20,704 nt of DNA from an uncultured Oscillospiraceae bacterium (GTDB taxonomy: Bacteria; Bacillota; Clostridia; Oscillospirales; Acutalibacteraceae), in assembly GCA_910588415.1 (NCBI GenBank), contig CAJUPK010000005.1, positions 15,018 to 35,721 on the forward strand, given 5' to 3'. How positions within the stretch are numbered: the first letter of the stretch is position 1; every line of letters begins with the position of its first letter. Below the pieces are notes generated by a model. That model was not told the origin of the DNA and did no database searches. It saw nothing but the letters and a program-made list of their open reading frames with translations. Of the stretch, positions 1 through 6,519 are shown in pieces. Made by a program: the position numbers and the translations under genes.

Positions 1-124
1 GGAAAAGCTGAAGGAGATAAAGAGGGACGAGTACGACTTCGCGGTAGCGAAAGCGGAGGAAAAGGAGATAGACGACCTGGTGATGGCGCGCCGTTCGGCA
101 GCTATGCGGGAGCAGGAGTTCTGA
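1..124 (+). CDS. fliJ: FliJ-like flagellar export protein, C-terminal fragment
   Basis: An open frame runs from the window edge (first full codon at base 2) to a TGA at 122-124, giving about 40 residues. The peptide is almost entirely charged and helical (repeated K, E, D and R, ending in an ARR-x-A-A-MREQEF tail), as expected for the end of the FliJ coiled coil. FliJ is a soluble part of the type III export ATPase complex that contacts FliI and FlhA. Its position directly upstream of fliK is the usual one in Bacillus and Clostridia operons, and this carries most of the weight. The rest of the gene lies outside the window. Another short coiled-coil protein cannot be excluded from so few residues. 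Confidence 0.6.
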   Translation, partial: EKLKEIKRDEYDFAVAKAEEKEIDDLVMARRSAAMREQEF

Positions 125-223
125 AGCAAGAAGATGCTAAAGTGTAAATTTTTTCTGAAGATTACAAGGCCCAATGGGCGTTTTATATAAAGCAGCATAT
201 ACGTTAGAAAGGAGGTGAAAGAG
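125..223 (+). other. fliJ-fliK spacer with weak hairpin
   Basis: This 99-nt AT-rich gap holds a short hairpin (GCCC 169-172, loop AAT, GGGC 176-179) followed by G and TTTT at 181-184. The stem is only 4 bp, so it is at best a weak attenuator. A strong ribosome binding site (GGAGG, 211-215) ends the gap. I see no convincing promoter. Confidence 0.3.
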
Positions 224-1411
224 ATGAATATACAATCATTTGCACAGGGATTGGCCGTGGAGATCATGCAGAACGTGCAGACTACCTTGCCGATGGATCC
301 GGACAAGGCTGGCGATGAATTTGAAGCCATGCTGCGCCAGCAGAGCAAAACGGCGGAGACCCAGCGCCGGGAAGAGCAGACCCAGAAAAAACCAGCTGAT
401 CAGTCTGATAAAAAGACAGATAAGGCGGAAAAGCCGGAGGAAGAAGGCACCAACGAGCAGGAGATCCCAGAGGATGGCTACCAGGTAGCCGCCGGGCTGG
501 TGACCTCTCAGCCTGTGGTGCATTTTGAGCTTCTTAGCGGAATGGGCCAGGAGTTTGCCGGAGAGGATATTCAGATTCCCCAGGTCCAGAATGGAGAGAA
601 CCTGATTGCGGAGGTGACCGCGCCAGCAGCTCCCCAGACGGCAGACACCACGCCTGTTATGGAGGCGCCAGTGGAAGTCCCTGGAGAGCAGGTGCAAGAG
701 ACCCTTGTGCGGCCCGAGGCGCCTGTCCTGCCGGAAGAAACCCGGGTGGATTCCCAGGTGGTTCCCCAGGAGACGCAGCCGGAGGCCATGCCCGTGCGGG
801 AGGAAAATCAGACGGCCCAAAAGCAGGCCGTTGTGCATGACGGAAAGCCTGCGGTGGCGGAGACCAGTGAAAAGCAGCCCGAGGATGCCCAGGTGACAGA
901 GGCCTGGACCCAGGAGCAGCCGGTGTTCCATAGAGAGACAGCCGCGCCGGTAAAGGTGGCGGAGAATTATGAGACGATGGAGCCCCAGGATCTGGACCTG
1001 CTTCAGCAGGTGGGCGACCAACTGCACCAGGCCATTCAGCAGGGACAGTCTTCTGTGGAGATCCAGCTGTCACCCGCCAACTTGGGCAAGGTGATCGTGG
1101 AGATCACCCGCAGCGGAGACGGTACCTTGAGCATCGTCATGTCCGCCGCCACAGAGAAGGCTGCCACAGTACTGCGGCAGCACAGCACGGGCCTGCAGCA
1201 TGCTTTGATGAACACGGCCCAGGCTCCCGTTCAAGTGGAGGTGCAGCAGCCTCAGCAGACCGAGGACAGCAATCCTTTCCTGAATCCGGACGGGCAGAAC
1301 CGCCAGCAGCATCAGCAGCAGCAACAGGAGCACAGGCATAAGGCCGCTGCAGAGGACTTTTTGCAGCAGCTGCGGCTGGGCCTGGTGGGACTGGAAGACG
1401 CCGGGGAATGA
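224..1411 (+). CDS. fliK: Flagellar hook-length control protein FliK
   Basis: 395 aa. FliK is the secreted ruler that measures the hook and triggers the FlhB substrate switch. The first about 245 residues are low-complexity and rich in E, Q, P and V, the expected unstructured ruler part. The conserved C-terminal domain lies around residues 255-345, with the typical LSPANLGKVIVEI strand, a GDGTLSIVM strand and the following helix. After it comes a Gln/His-rich tract (residues about 355-375) and a final LQQLRLGL helix. I chose the ATG at 224 because GGAGG at 211-215 sits 8 nt upstream; an in-frame GTG at 215 overlaps that ribosome binding site and is unlikely to be used. It follows a FliJ-like gene and precedes flgD, the normal order. 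Family assignment is firm from the C-terminal domain and context; the N-terminal part is not alignable by eye. Confidence 0.9.
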   Translation: MNIQSFAQGLAVEIMQNVQTTLPMDPDKAGDEFEAMLRQQSKTAETQRREEQTQKKPADQSDKKTDKAEKPEEEGTNEQEIPEDGYQVAAGLVTSQPVVHFELLSGMGQEFAGEDIQIPQVQNGENLIAEVTAPAAPQTADTTPVMEAPVEVPGEQVQETLVRPEAPVLPEETRVDSQVVPQETQPEAMPVREENQTAQKQAVVHDGKPAVAETSEKQPEDAQVTEAWTQEQPVFHRETAAPVKVAENYETMEPQDLDLLQQVGDQLHQAIQQGQSSVEIQLSPANLGKVIVEITRSGDGTLSIVMSAATEKAATVLRQHSTGLQHALMNTAQAPVQVEVQQPQQTEDSNPFLNPDGQNRQQHQQQQQEHRHKAAAEDFLQQLRLGLVGLEDAGE

Positions 1412-1476
1412 TCTCCGGCGGGAGGGCCCCAAAAGCCAGCCAAACCCAAAAAACTAGAACGAAAGGTGGTAGTACA

Positions 1477-2094
1477 ATGGCAACAAGCTCAACAGGCGGT
1501 ATGCTGGATGTAGGCAACCGGCTGGGAACCACGCAAAAAGCGGCTCAGATGGCCACAAACAGCACCAACAAGAAGGCCGGCAAAGACCTGGACATGAACG
1601 ACTTTTTGACCTTGATGGTGGCCATGTTCCAGAACCAGGATATTGACAATGCCGCCTCTACCACAGACATGATGAACCAGATGGTTCAGATGTCCGTGGT
1701 GCAGGCAATCACCAACATCAGCACTTTGATCGACGATTCCACTGTGCTGACCTATGCCGCTTCCCTGGTAGGGAAAGAGGTGACAGTGGGCCAGTATTCG
1801 GGCAAAGAGCTGAAGGAGATTGTGGGAGTTGTGACGGGCACTGGTATGCTGAACGGCCAGCAGGTCATCTTTATAGGCGATAAGAGCTATTATCTCAACG
1901 ACGTGATGGCTGTGGGCAGGCTGCCGGAGAAGGGCACAGACCTGAATCCGGACGGCGACAAGGACGATGAAACCAAGCCTGTGGACCCCGCTGACCCGGA
2001 TAAGCCGACAGATCCCACAGACCCCACAGACCCGGATAAGCCCACGGAGCCTTCGGACCCCGATAAGCCTACAGAGCCCGAGCAGGAAATTTAG
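1477..2094 (+). CDS. flgD: Flagellar hook cap (hook assembly) protein FlgD
   Basis: 205 aa. FlgD caps the growing hook and lets FlgE subunits polymerise. The N-terminal signature is clear at residues about 35-80: a DMNDFLTLMVAMFQNQD stretch followed by an MNQMVQMSVVQAI helix. Residues about 90-150 (SLVGKEVTVGQYSGKEL and IFIGDKSYYLNDV) match the small beta domain of short Firmicutes FlgD proteins. The last about 40 residues are an unusual acidic, proline-rich tail with three DPDKPT units and PTDPTDP spacers. The ATG at 1477 follows a good AAAGGTGG ribosome site (1462-1469); the frame is open upstream to 1408 but that part overlaps fliK and lacks a ribosome site. The next gene starts 16 nt after the stop. 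Confidence 0.93.
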   Translation: MATSSTGGMLDVGNRLGTTQKAAQMATNSTNKKAGKDLDMNDFLTLMVAMFQNQDIDNAASTTDMMNQMVQMSVVQAITNISTLIDDSTVLTYAASLVGKEVTVGQYSGKELKEIVGVVTGTGMLNGQQVIFIGDKSYYLNDVMAVGRLPEKGTDLNPDGDKDDETKPVDPADPDKPTDPTDPTDPDKPTEPSDPDKPTEPEQEI

Positions 2095-2110
2095 AACGGA
2101 GGTTGAGGGT

Positions 2111-2518
2111 ATGATGGACCGCGTGCGAGGCCTGGGGCAGGCTGAAAAGCCGCAGTCCCGGCAGCAGGAACAGGTCCCTGCCGCGCCCCCCAAAGCCAGC
2201 TTCGGCCAGGTGCTGCGGCAGGTGCAGACAGAAAAGGAGAACAGCCCGGCGGTTCAGCCGCAGCAGGGAATCAACTTTTCTAAGCACGCCATAAGCCGGG
2301 CGGAAGAGAGAGGCATTGAGCTGACCCCTGCCCTGATGGAGCAGCTGGCTGGCTCGGTGGAAAAGGCACAGGAGAAGGGCGCAAAGAACATCTTGGCGTT
2401 TAACGCCACACAGGCCTTCATCATCAACGTGCCCTTTGGCAGGGTGATTACTACCATGAACCAGGATGAGATGAAGGAGAACATTTTTACCAATATTGAC
2501 GGCGCAGTGTTGATCTAG
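2111..2518 (+). CDS. TIGR02530-type flagellar operon protein
   Basis: 135 aa. This belongs to the small, conserved but poorly characterised family found between flgD and flgE in Firmicutes and spirochaetes (TIGR02530, 'flagellar operon protein'). The hallmark blocks are visible: FSKHAISRAEERGIEL in the middle, a KAQEKGAKNILAF segment, and a near-terminal AFIINVPFGRVITTM strand followed by a DEMKENIFTNIDGAVLI end. The first about 50 residues are Gln/Pro/Lys-rich and probably disordered. The start is one of two adjacent ATGs (2111, 2114) preceded by GGAGGTTGAGGG; 2111 is used here. The role is presumed to be in hook assembly from its position, but no biochemical function can be read from the sequence. 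Confidence 0.88.
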   Translation: MMDRVRGLGQAEKPQSRQQEQVPAAPPKASFGQVLRQVQTEKENSPAVQPQQGINFSKHAISRAEERGIELTPALMEQLAGSVEKAQEKGAKNILAFNATQAFIINVPFGRVITTMNQDEMKENIFTNIDGAVLI

Positions 2519-2528
2519 CTGGACCGAA

Positions 2529-2547
2529 CAGCTGGCACAGCCAGCTG
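2529..2547 (+). repeat. Perfect hairpin in flgE leader
   Basis: CAGCTGGC (2529-2536), loop ACA, GCCAGCTG (2540-2547): a perfect 8-bp stem just after the stop of the upstream gene. A second GC-rich fold (GGGG-CC-GGG from about 2560 with CCC-G-CCCC to about 2587) follows before the flgE ribosome site. No T-run follows, so it does not look like a Rho-independent terminator. It may stabilise or mark a processing point for flgE mRNA. Confidence 0.5.
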
Positions 2548-2619
2548 GCAGGAGGCTTGCGGGGCCGGGCCAGAATGACCCGCCCCCCTGTGCCCTCACA
2601 AAACAGAAGGAGAGAATGT

Positions 2620-3960
2620 ATGACAGGTGCAATGTATGCGGCCGTATCCGGCCTGAAAGCACATATGAGCGCACTCAACGTAATCGGCCAGAATATTTCC
2701 AACGTGAATACCAACGCCTATAAGGCCACCCGGTACACGTTTTTAGAGGCCCTTTACACCACGGTGCGAGGCGGCAGTAATGGCTCCGCTCAGGTGGGCG
2801 GCAAAAACCCCGCCCAAAACGGTTACGGCTCTTCCATCGGTACCATTGACTTGGACATGAGCACGAAAAACTACACCCCCACCGGAAGGGCCAGCGACGT
2901 GATGATTGACGGCGACGGCTTCTTGATTGTGGGCAATAAGACCAGCACCTTTAACAGCAAGGACGACTTGAAGGACATGTACCTGACCCGCCTGGGCAAC
3001 CTGGAGTTTGACAACCAGGGCTACCTGGTAGACGGCCAGGGCCAGGTGGTGTACGGCTATCTGTCTGTAGAAAACCCCTTGTACACCAAGGCTTTGGAGT
3101 CTACAAAGGCTGACCCAGCGGATGATCCGGATATTACAAAGCTGCCCATGATTCCCAGTGCGGATGATGCAAATAACAATACGGTTGACGCAACAAAGTT
3201 CTACCGTGACAAGGATGGGCAAGTGGTGAAGCCGGTGTTGAAAGCAGGTGCAGATCCGACAAGTACCAACCCATCCGACTACAACTTTGTAGTGGTGGAC
3301 CAGTACACCCCCAGCCCGGTGCTCACAGCTATCCGGGCCCCCATGGCCTATGCGGCGGACGACCCGGCCAAGGGCATTAAGAAGGGCGACGCGGCCTATC
3401 CCACCTGGGATTTGAAGCAGGGCAGCTCTACCTACGGACAGATTGTGGACGCGGAAGAGGGCGTCAGCGGCCGTATCAACCGGGACAGCATCAGCATTGA
3501 CGAGAACACCGGTCGGATTACCTGCACCACGGCCACAGGCCAGGCAGTGGTCATTGGCTCCATTGCCATTGCCAAGGTGGAGAACCCCAACGGTGTGACC
3601 CATGTGGACGGCCACTATTACCAGGCTCTGGACGGCGCGGGGGATATCTGGCTGACCTCTGTGGGCTACTCGGTGCCCAACAGTAATGACGCGGACAGTC
3701 CCTTTAACGGTACGGTGCCTACACAGGCTGACGGGACGCCAGTTCAAAACTGGGACGCCACGGGCACCCTGCCTGGCGAGATTCCCATTCAGTCCTCCGG
3801 CGGCACTAAGCTGATCAGCGGCGGCCTGGAGAGCTCTGGCACGGACCTGGCCAGTGAGATCAGCAACATGATTATGATTCAGCGCGGCTACCAGGCCAAC
3901 ACCCGTATTGTCACCGTAACAGACAGTATGCTGGAAGAGCTGGTGAACATGAAGCGCTAA
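2620..3960 (+). CDS. flgE: Flagellar hook protein FlgE
   Basis: 446 aa. FlgE is the hook subunit, exported by the flagellar type III system and assembled under the FlgD cap. The N-terminal rod/hook/basal-body motif is at residues about 1-40 (MYAAVSGLKAHMSALNVIGQ, then NISNVNTNAYKA), and the matching C-terminal helix occupies the last about 45 residues (ASEISNMIMIQRGYQANTRI...LEELVNMKR). The long middle part, about residues 80-390, would form the surface domains; length fits FlgE rather than FlgF/FlgG. I chose the ATG at 2620 because AGAAGGAGAG (2605-2614) lies just upstream and because the protein then begins exactly at the family N-terminus; the frame is open back to 2557 but that part has no family similarity. 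It lies 101 nt downstream of the TIGR02530 gene and is followed by a 270-nt structured spacer. Confidence 0.95.
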   Translation: MTGAMYAAVSGLKAHMSALNVIGQNISNVNTNAYKATRYTFLEALYTTVRGGSNGSAQVGGKNPAQNGYGSSIGTIDLDMSTKNYTPTGRASDVMIDGDGFLIVGNKTSTFNSKDDLKDMYLTRLGNLEFDNQGYLVDGQGQVVYGYLSVENPLYTKALESTKADPADDPDITKLPMIPSADDANNNTVDATKFYRDKDGQVVKPVLKAGADPTSTNPSDYNFVVVDQYTPSPVLTAIRAPMAYAADDPAKGIKKGDAAYPTWDLKQGSSTYGQIVDAEEGVSGRINRDSISIDENTGRITCTTATGQAVVIGSIAIAKVENPNGVTHVDGHYYQALDGAGDIWLTSVGYSVPNSNDADSPFNGTVPTQADGTPVQNWDATGTLPGEIPIQSSGGTKLISGGLESSGTDLASEISNMIMIQRGYQANTRIVTVTDSMLEELVNMKR

Positions 3961-4230
3961 TTCGGGTGGGGGCAACCCCAGAAACCTAGGTTTCCCTTTA
4001 TGATTGCGCAGAGCAGAATCCAGCTGCTTTTGGAGAGGTTTCGGAGCTTTTTCAAAAGGAGCCGAAACCGCCAGAGACCAAAGTCCTGTTACGCCCGGTC
4101 TTTTTGGGGAAGTGCCGGGTAAAGCCAGACAGCCTAAGTTCTAAAGCAAGTTGAAAAGAGACAGACCCGCACCGGGGCAGAGGCAGTATCTGTCCCGGGG
4201 CGGAAGTATTTATGGAAGGAGAGGCGTACT
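3961..4230 (+). promoter_or_regulatory. Gene-free, hairpin-rich flgE-flbD spacer
   Basis: No credible gene is present in these 270 nt. Several inverted repeats are visible: TGGGG-GCAA-CCCCA (3967-3980, GNRA tetraloop); the palindrome GAAACCTAGGTTTC (3981-3994); GGTTTCGG/CCGAAACC (4037-4044 with 4062-4069) with an inner CTTTT/AAAGG extension; GCCCGG/CCGGGT (4093-4098 with 4115-4120); and CCGGGGCAGA/TCTGTCCCGG (4172-4181 with 4189-4198, one G-U). GAAACC and GGTTTC each occur twice, so two mutually exclusive pairings are possible. None of the hairpins has a good U-tract. It may be a cis-acting RNA or a processing region controlling flbD-mot expression. I could not fit it to the c-di-GMP-I/II or other riboswitch cores I know. 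Confidence 0.45.
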
Positions 4231-4494
4231 ATGATTATGCTGACGAAAACCAGCGGTGAGAAATTCTTGGTGAACCATTTGCAGATTGAATGTATCGAAT
4301 TGATCCCCGAGACAAAGATTGTCATGATGAACCGGGACTTTTATCTGGTGATGGAGTCGGTACAGGAGATTGTCAACCGGGTGGCGGACTACAATGCCAA
4401 AGTGCAGGATATCCACCGGACGGTGACCATCAACGAGGACCCCAAGCCTGCTCCCGGCCGCGGCACCGCCCAGCGTCCGGGCTTTCGGAGATAA
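4231..4494 (+). CDS. flbD: FlbD/SwrD family flagellar protein
   Basis: 87 aa. Small cytoplasmic protein of the FlbD family (PF06289; SwrD in Bacillus subtilis, where it is reported to support stator power and swarming). The pattern is typical: MIMLTKTSGEKFLVNHLQIE, then ETKIVMMNRDFYLVMESVQEI, with the strand-turn-strand 'nPdtvItL.nGkkyvV.Es..EV' logic of the family. The C-terminal about 20 residues are basic and Pro/Gly-rich. ATG at 4231 has GGAAGGAGAGG at 4214-4224. The gene sits between flgE and motA exactly as in other Clostridia, 36 nt before motA, consistent with a stator-linked role. Confidence 0.9.
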   Translation: MIMLTKTSGEKFLVNHLQIECIELIPETKIVMMNRDFYLVMESVQEIVNRVADYNAKVQDIHRTVTINEDPKPAPGRGTAQRPGFRR

Positions 4495-4530
4495 GGCTGC
4501 CGGAAATATCAAAATGAAGGTGAATGATCT

Positions 4531-5346
4531 ATGAATATTGGATATATCATTGGCTTGCTTTTGTCCATCGTGGTGTTTGTGCTTGGTATGGCAAACGGTT
4601 TCCCGCCCTACAACTTTGCACAGATAGGCAACTTTGCAGACGGTTCCAGCGTTATGATTGTTATTGGCTGTTCCATCGGCATTGTTATGGCCAGCTTCCC
4701 GCTGAAGACCTTTTTGGGGATGCCCAAGCACTTTGCCATTATGCTGAAGAACCCCAAAATGAAGCCGGAGAACATTATCGACGCCCTGGTGGACCTGGCC
4801 CAGATTGCCCGTAAGGACGGCCTTTTGGCCCTGGAAGAGAAGGCCGGCGAGCAGGAGGACCCCTTCTTTAAGCAGGCCATTATGCTGATTGTGGACGCCA
4901 ACGACCCAGACCGGGTGCGCGCCACCCTGGAGAATGACATTGAGTGCATGTCGGACCGGCACAACGCCACGGCGGCCATGTATGACAAAGCCTCGGCAGT
5001 AGCCCCGGCTTTCGGCATGGTGGGCACGCTGGTGGGCCTTATCAACATGCTGCAGAACATGGACCCCACCAGCGGTTCCAGCACCATCGGCAAGGACATG
5101 GGCGTGGCCTTGATTACCACCCTGTACGGCTGCATTCTGGCCCACATGATTTTTGGACCTGTGGCCAACAACCTGCGCATCCGGGACAGTGAAGAGGTGC
5201 TGAACAAGATGATTATCGTGGAAGGCATCACTTGCATCCAGGCTGGTGAAAACCCCAAGATGCTGCGGGAAAAGTTGCTGACCTTTGTGGCCCAGAAGCA
5301 GAGAGAGAAGCTGGCCGACAGCACCTCTGGCGGCGATGGGGCATAA
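4531..5346 (+). CDS. motA: Flagellar stator protein MotA
   Basis: 271 aa. MotA is the membrane subunit of the stator that pairs with MotB to turn ion flow into torque. Four membrane segments can be read at about residues 2-20, 33-52, 157-177 and 190-210, with the large cytoplasmic loop between the second and third. Key family residues are present: R94 and E102 in RKDGLLALE (the MotA charged pair that contacts FliG), P159 in PAFGMVGTLVGL, and P210 in FGPVANNL. The N-terminus is at the usual place and ATG 4531 has AAGGTGA upstream. It lies 36 nt after flbD. Unusually, motB does not follow immediately but after 245 nt containing a promoter. Whether H+ or Na+ is used cannot be decided. Confidence 0.95.
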   Translation: MNIGYIIGLLLSIVVFVLGMANGFPPYNFAQIGNFADGSSVMIVIGCSIGIVMASFPLKTFLGMPKHFAIMLKNPKMKPENIIDALVDLAQIARKDGLLALEEKAGEQEDPFFKQAIMLIVDANDPDRVRATLENDIECMSDRHNATAAMYDKASAVAPAFGMVGTLVGLINMLQNMDPTSGSSTIGKDMGVALITTLYGCILAHMIFGPVANNLRIRDSEEVLNKMIIVEGITCIQAGENPKMLREKLLTFVAQKQREKLADSTSGGDGA

Positions 5347-5392
5347 ATTTGGCCCAGGGAGGGACTTTCCTGCAGAAAGATTGCGGGAGCAC

Positions 5393-5422
5393 TTGACGGA
5401 AGGCCTCTTTATTTGTTATAAT
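5393..5422 (+). promoter_or_regulatory. Near-consensus sigma-A promoter upstream of motB
   Basis: TTGACG at 5393-5398 (5 of 6 to the -35 consensus) and a perfect TATAAT at 5417-5422 are separated by 18 nt. This is the best vegetative promoter I see in the window. The expected start is near 5429-5430, giving a leader of about 160 nt ahead of motB. It would uncouple motB and the downstream switch and export genes from motA. Confidence 0.8.
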
Positions 5423-5428
5423 AGTACG

Positions 5429-5580
5429 ATGATTCAAGTTGACGGCGAATTCCTGACCAGTGCCGCCGCCGGAAAGAGACGAGAATGCCGCTTCGCGGGG
5501 CATGGCCCTGCCCATGTTCAGCGAAGCGGTATTGGGCGGCACGGCGGAAGCTTGAACAGAGAATTTCCAGGAATGGAGGT
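5429..5580 (+). promoter_or_regulatory. Structured 5' leader of motB (candidate cis-acting RNA)
   Basis: Directly after the promoter, nested pairings span the leader: ATTCCTG 5449-5455 with CAGGAAT 5568-5574; GTGCCGCC 5460-5467 with GGCGGCAC 5535-5542; AATGCCGCTTCGC 5484-5496 with GCGAAGCGGTATT 5521-5533 (13 bp, one G-U); and a small apical hairpin (CATGG 5501-5505 with CCATG 5512-5516, or GGGCA with TGCCC). A further pair, TTCAAG 5433-5438 with CTTGAA 5551-5556, crosses the outermost stem, so it would be either a pseudoknot or a competing fold. The outermost stem ends directly beside the motB ribosome site GGAGG (5575-5579), so folding could control translation. I do not recognise the family. 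Confidence 0.55.
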
Positions 5581-5591
5581 GTCTGGCTGAG

Positions 5592-6515
5592 ATGAAAAAG
5601 AAGAGTGGAGGCGGTGAGGGCGGCGGCGCCAACTGGATGGACACCTACGGTGACATGGTGACGCTGCTGCTGTGCTTCTTTGTTTTGCTGTACTCCATGT
5701 CAACCATTGATACGGAGAAGTTCAAGGCCATGGCTATGAGCTTTAATCCAAACGCGGTATTAACACCCACGGAACCGGATATTGGCACAGACGCTGGACC
5801 GGTTCAGGACACGGACCTGGACGGCAATATGGGCGACCAGGAGCAAAAGGAAAAAGAACAGGAAGAGATCGACGCGGCTATGGACCAGCTTTACCAGATG
5901 ATGAAGGAGTACATAGACAAGTCGGGCAAAAATGTGGAGATTACCAAAGGCGACGGGGGCGTGTTCCTCTCCTTTGCAGACGCGGTGTTCTTTGATGCGG
6001 ACCTTTATGAGCTGCGCCCAGAGGGCAAGAAGATGCTGGACGATTTGGCCCCCATGCTCAACCAAGTGAAGGACCAGGTGGACGAGATCCGCATTATGGG
6101 CCACACATCGCAGGCCACTGCCTTGGAGCCGAACGAGCCGGTGGGCGACCGGATGCTGGCCTCTCAGCGGGCAGCCCAGGTAACCGCCTACCTGCAGGAA
6201 CGGCTGGAGATTGACCCCGGCCGGATGGTAAGCCAGGGCTATGGACAGCATCGTCCTGTGGCGGACAACACTGTGGAAGAAACCCGCAAAAAGAACCGCC
6301 GTGTGGAGATGGTGATTACTGGCAGGGATTTGATGAACGATTTGGGCGATGTTTTAGAGCAGTATAAAACGCTGCGCACAGACGGGCCCACCAAGACCAG
6401 CGCAACCCCAGAACCGGCGGAGGCTTCAGCGGCTCCCAGCAGTTCGCAGACCCAGAGCAACACAAGCTCCACCGCCTCTAAGGCGGAATCCGGCGAGACA
6501 AGCAGGGAGGGTTAG
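5592..6515 (+). CDS. motB: Flagellar stator protein MotB
   Basis: 307 aa. MotB anchors the stator to peptidoglycan and carries the ion-binding aspartate. After a short Lys/Gly-rich N-terminus there is a single membrane segment (residues about 18-40) that starts with TYGDMVTLLLCFFVLLYSMS; D21 is the expected ion-binding residue. A charged Gln/Glu linker follows, then an OmpA-like peptidoglycan-binding domain at about residues 105-245, with MGHTS, an SQRAAQVTAYL helix and NRRVEMVI. The last about 45 residues are Ser/Thr/Ala-rich and probably disordered. ATG 5592 is 12 nt after GGAGG, a slightly long spacing. fliM begins only 4 nt after the stop, leaving no room for fliL, which often sits here. 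Confidence 0.94.
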   Translation: MKKKSGGGEGGGANWMDTYGDMVTLLLCFFVLLYSMSTIDTEKFKAMAMSFNPNAVLTPTEPDIGTDAGPVQDTDLDGNMGDQEQKEKEQEEIDAAMDQLYQMMKEYIDKSGKNVEITKGDGGVFLSFADAVFFDADLYELRPEGKKMLDDLAPMLNQVKDQVDEIRIMGHTSQATALEPNEPVGDRMLASQRAAQVTAYLQERLEIDPGRMVSQGYGQHRPVADNTVEETRKKNRRVEMVITGRDLMNDLGDVLEQYKTLRTDGPTKTSATPEPAEASAAPSSSQTQSNTSSTASKAESGETSREG

Positions 6516-6519
6516 GCCA

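Noticed and set aside
143..200. Promoter upstream of fliK
   Set aside because: The best fit (TTACAA-16-TATATA) matches the consensus poorly, and no sigma-28 pattern was found.
1310..1360. CAG-repeat-like run in fliK
   Set aside because: It encodes a short Gln/His tract in a disordered ruler protein; such runs are common in FliK and need no special explanation.
2743..3975. Long antisense reading frame (410 codons) opposite flgE
   Set aside because: It mirrors a firmly identified gene, has no family features, is His/Val/Gly-rich in the way expected from reverse-strand codons, and has no ribosome site.
3961..4230. c-di-GMP-I or c-di-GMP-II riboswitch before flbD
   Set aside because: Hairpins and a GAAA-like stretch invite this, but the diagnostic core of either class could not be found on the + strand.
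5429..5580. 6S RNA or other housekeeping RNA between motA and motB
   Set aside because: The long rod-like fold and strong promoter fit loosely, but there is no symmetric central bubble, no terminator, and the ribosome site of motB follows directly.
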